A stretch of 14,442 bases of DNA from Campylobacterota bacterium (GTDB lineage: Bacteria > Campylobacterota > Campylobacteria > Campylobacterales > Sulfurovaceae), in contig QMKT01000028.1 in the NCBI GenBank assembly GCA_003646505.1, positions 1-14,442 of the forward strand, written 5' to 3'. This document shows positions 13,991 through 14,442 of this stretch, piece by piece. The position numbers and the translations under genes are program-made. Each line of letters opens with the position of its first letter. The first letter of the stretch is position 1. The notes below the pieces were generated by a model that saw nothing but the letters and a program-made list of their open reading frames with translations, did no database searches and had not been told where the DNA came from.

Positions 13991-14442
13991 TTAAAAAGAA
14001 GTTAAGCGCTCAATGAGCCAAAAGGTCGAAAGCGCACCAATCATATAGACTACAACTGTTTTTGACTTCTCGAGCAATGTACCTAAGTTTAAAGAGACCA
14101 GTACAAATCCCAATGCCATAACCGTTGCAATAAACAACAGTTGCCCCAACTCAACACCTACATTAAAAAAGATAAGTGCAAGGTTCAGTGCATTTTGAGG
14201 CAAGCCAATCTCTGCAAGTGCCCCGGCAAAACCAAAACCATGCAAAAGTCCAAAAGAAAAAGCTATCACCCAAGGGTAACGTGAGGTAATACCCATCTTA
14301 CCTTTTTTCTCATGCATTATTTCTACTGCTAAAAACAGTATACTCAAAGCAATCATAGCTTCAACAGGCTTTTGAGGCAGGTACAAGTAGCCAAGAGAAG
14401 AACCTACGAGCGTGATGCTGTGTGCAAGGGTAAAGGCGGTAA
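13991..14442 (-). CDS. HupE/UreJ-type multi-pass membrane protein (N-terminus beyond window)
   Basis: The frame is open to the right edge: codons before a TTG at 14386 still read as family sequence (TAFTLAHSITLVGSSLGY), so the start lies outside the window. About 149 C-terminal residues are present. HupE/UreJ_2 marks are AHSITL with a conserved His, LPQKPVEAMIALSI, and FGLLHGFGFAGAL with a second conserved His. At least four membrane helices follow (LNLALIFFNVGVELGQLLFI, TVMALGFVLVSL, VVVYMIGALSTFWLIERL). The family includes hydrogenase/urease accessory membrane proteins and proposed nickel permeases, and many members are of unknown function. It converges on the ATP-grasp gene with only a 17-nt gap and no clear terminator. 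No hydrogenase or urease genes are visible here, so nickel transport is only an inference. Confidence 0.8.
   Translation of the reverse strand, partial: TAFTLAHSITLVGSSLGYLYLPQKPVEAMIALSILFLAVEIMHEKKGKMGITSRYPWVIAFSFGLLHGFGFAGALAEIGLPQNALNLALIFFNVGVELGQLLFIATVMALGFVLVSLNLGTLLEKSKTVVVYMIGALSTFWLIERLTSF

Noticed and set aside
13971..14012. TGAGCG...CGCTCA inverted repeat between the convergent ATP-grasp and HupE-like genes
   Set aside because: Six pairs with a 30-nt loop and no T-run; too weak to call a terminator.
1..14442. CRISPR arrays, tRNA or rRNA genes, phage or toxin-antitoxin modules
   Set aside because: No repeat-spacer pattern, no tRNA-like cloverleaf and no recognisable phage or toxin-antitoxin gene was seen on either strand. 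This was reading by eye, not a tool run.

Overview
The window looks like chromosomal DNA from a low-GC member of the Campylobacterota (formerly Epsilonproteobacteria), probably close to Sulfurovum or a related sulfur or hydrogen oxidiser. Three things point there: the order bioA / PpiD-like chaperone / ftsA / ftsZ, the pairing of a UPF0323 lipoprotein with a glutathionylspermidine-synthase-like protein (recalled, not searched, as a Helicobacter/Campylobacter neighbourhood), and the A/T-rich coding style with scattered TTG and GTG starts. Assignments come from reading the sequence and from memory of protein families; no search was run.

Layout, left to right. Positions 1-205 look like the left end of an IS110-family insertion sequence on the minus strand. 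They hold the first five codons of a transposase (MFYVG, cut by the window edge) and about 180 nt of structured non-coding DNA where IS110 elements encode their bridge (guide) RNA. Then come an outer-membrane beta-barrel gene (270-881, +), a small exported protein of unknown function (963-1424, -), and a divergent Sel1-repeat protein with a long acidic linker (1552-2970, +). bioA (2975-4282, -) converges on the Sel1 gene with a 4-nt gap. A division and envelope operon follows on the plus strand: PpiD-like chaperone (4368-5843), ftsA (5840-7237, 4-nt overlap) and ftsZ (7273-8430). It closes with a strong bidirectional terminator at 8483-8508. A terminator-like hairpin also sits inside the last codons of ftsA.

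The right part holds a two-gene minus-strand operon: a PhoX/DUF839-like protein (10203-12080) followed by a di-heme cytochrome c (8515-10194). Divergent from it are the UPF0323 lipoprotein (12207-12779) and the ATP-grasp protein (12783-13973). A truncated HupE/UreJ-type membrane protein (13991-14442, -) runs off the right edge.

The most unusual content is the putative bridge RNA at the left edge. A 7-nt stretch in its second hairpin is exactly complementary to a site starting with CT near the presumed element end, as expected of a donor guide. A second 7-nt stretch in the first hairpin repeats the flanking DNA, as expected of a target guide, but imperfectly. The second most unusual item is the PhoX-like/cytochrome c operon, whose PhoX-like protein has no Tat signal.
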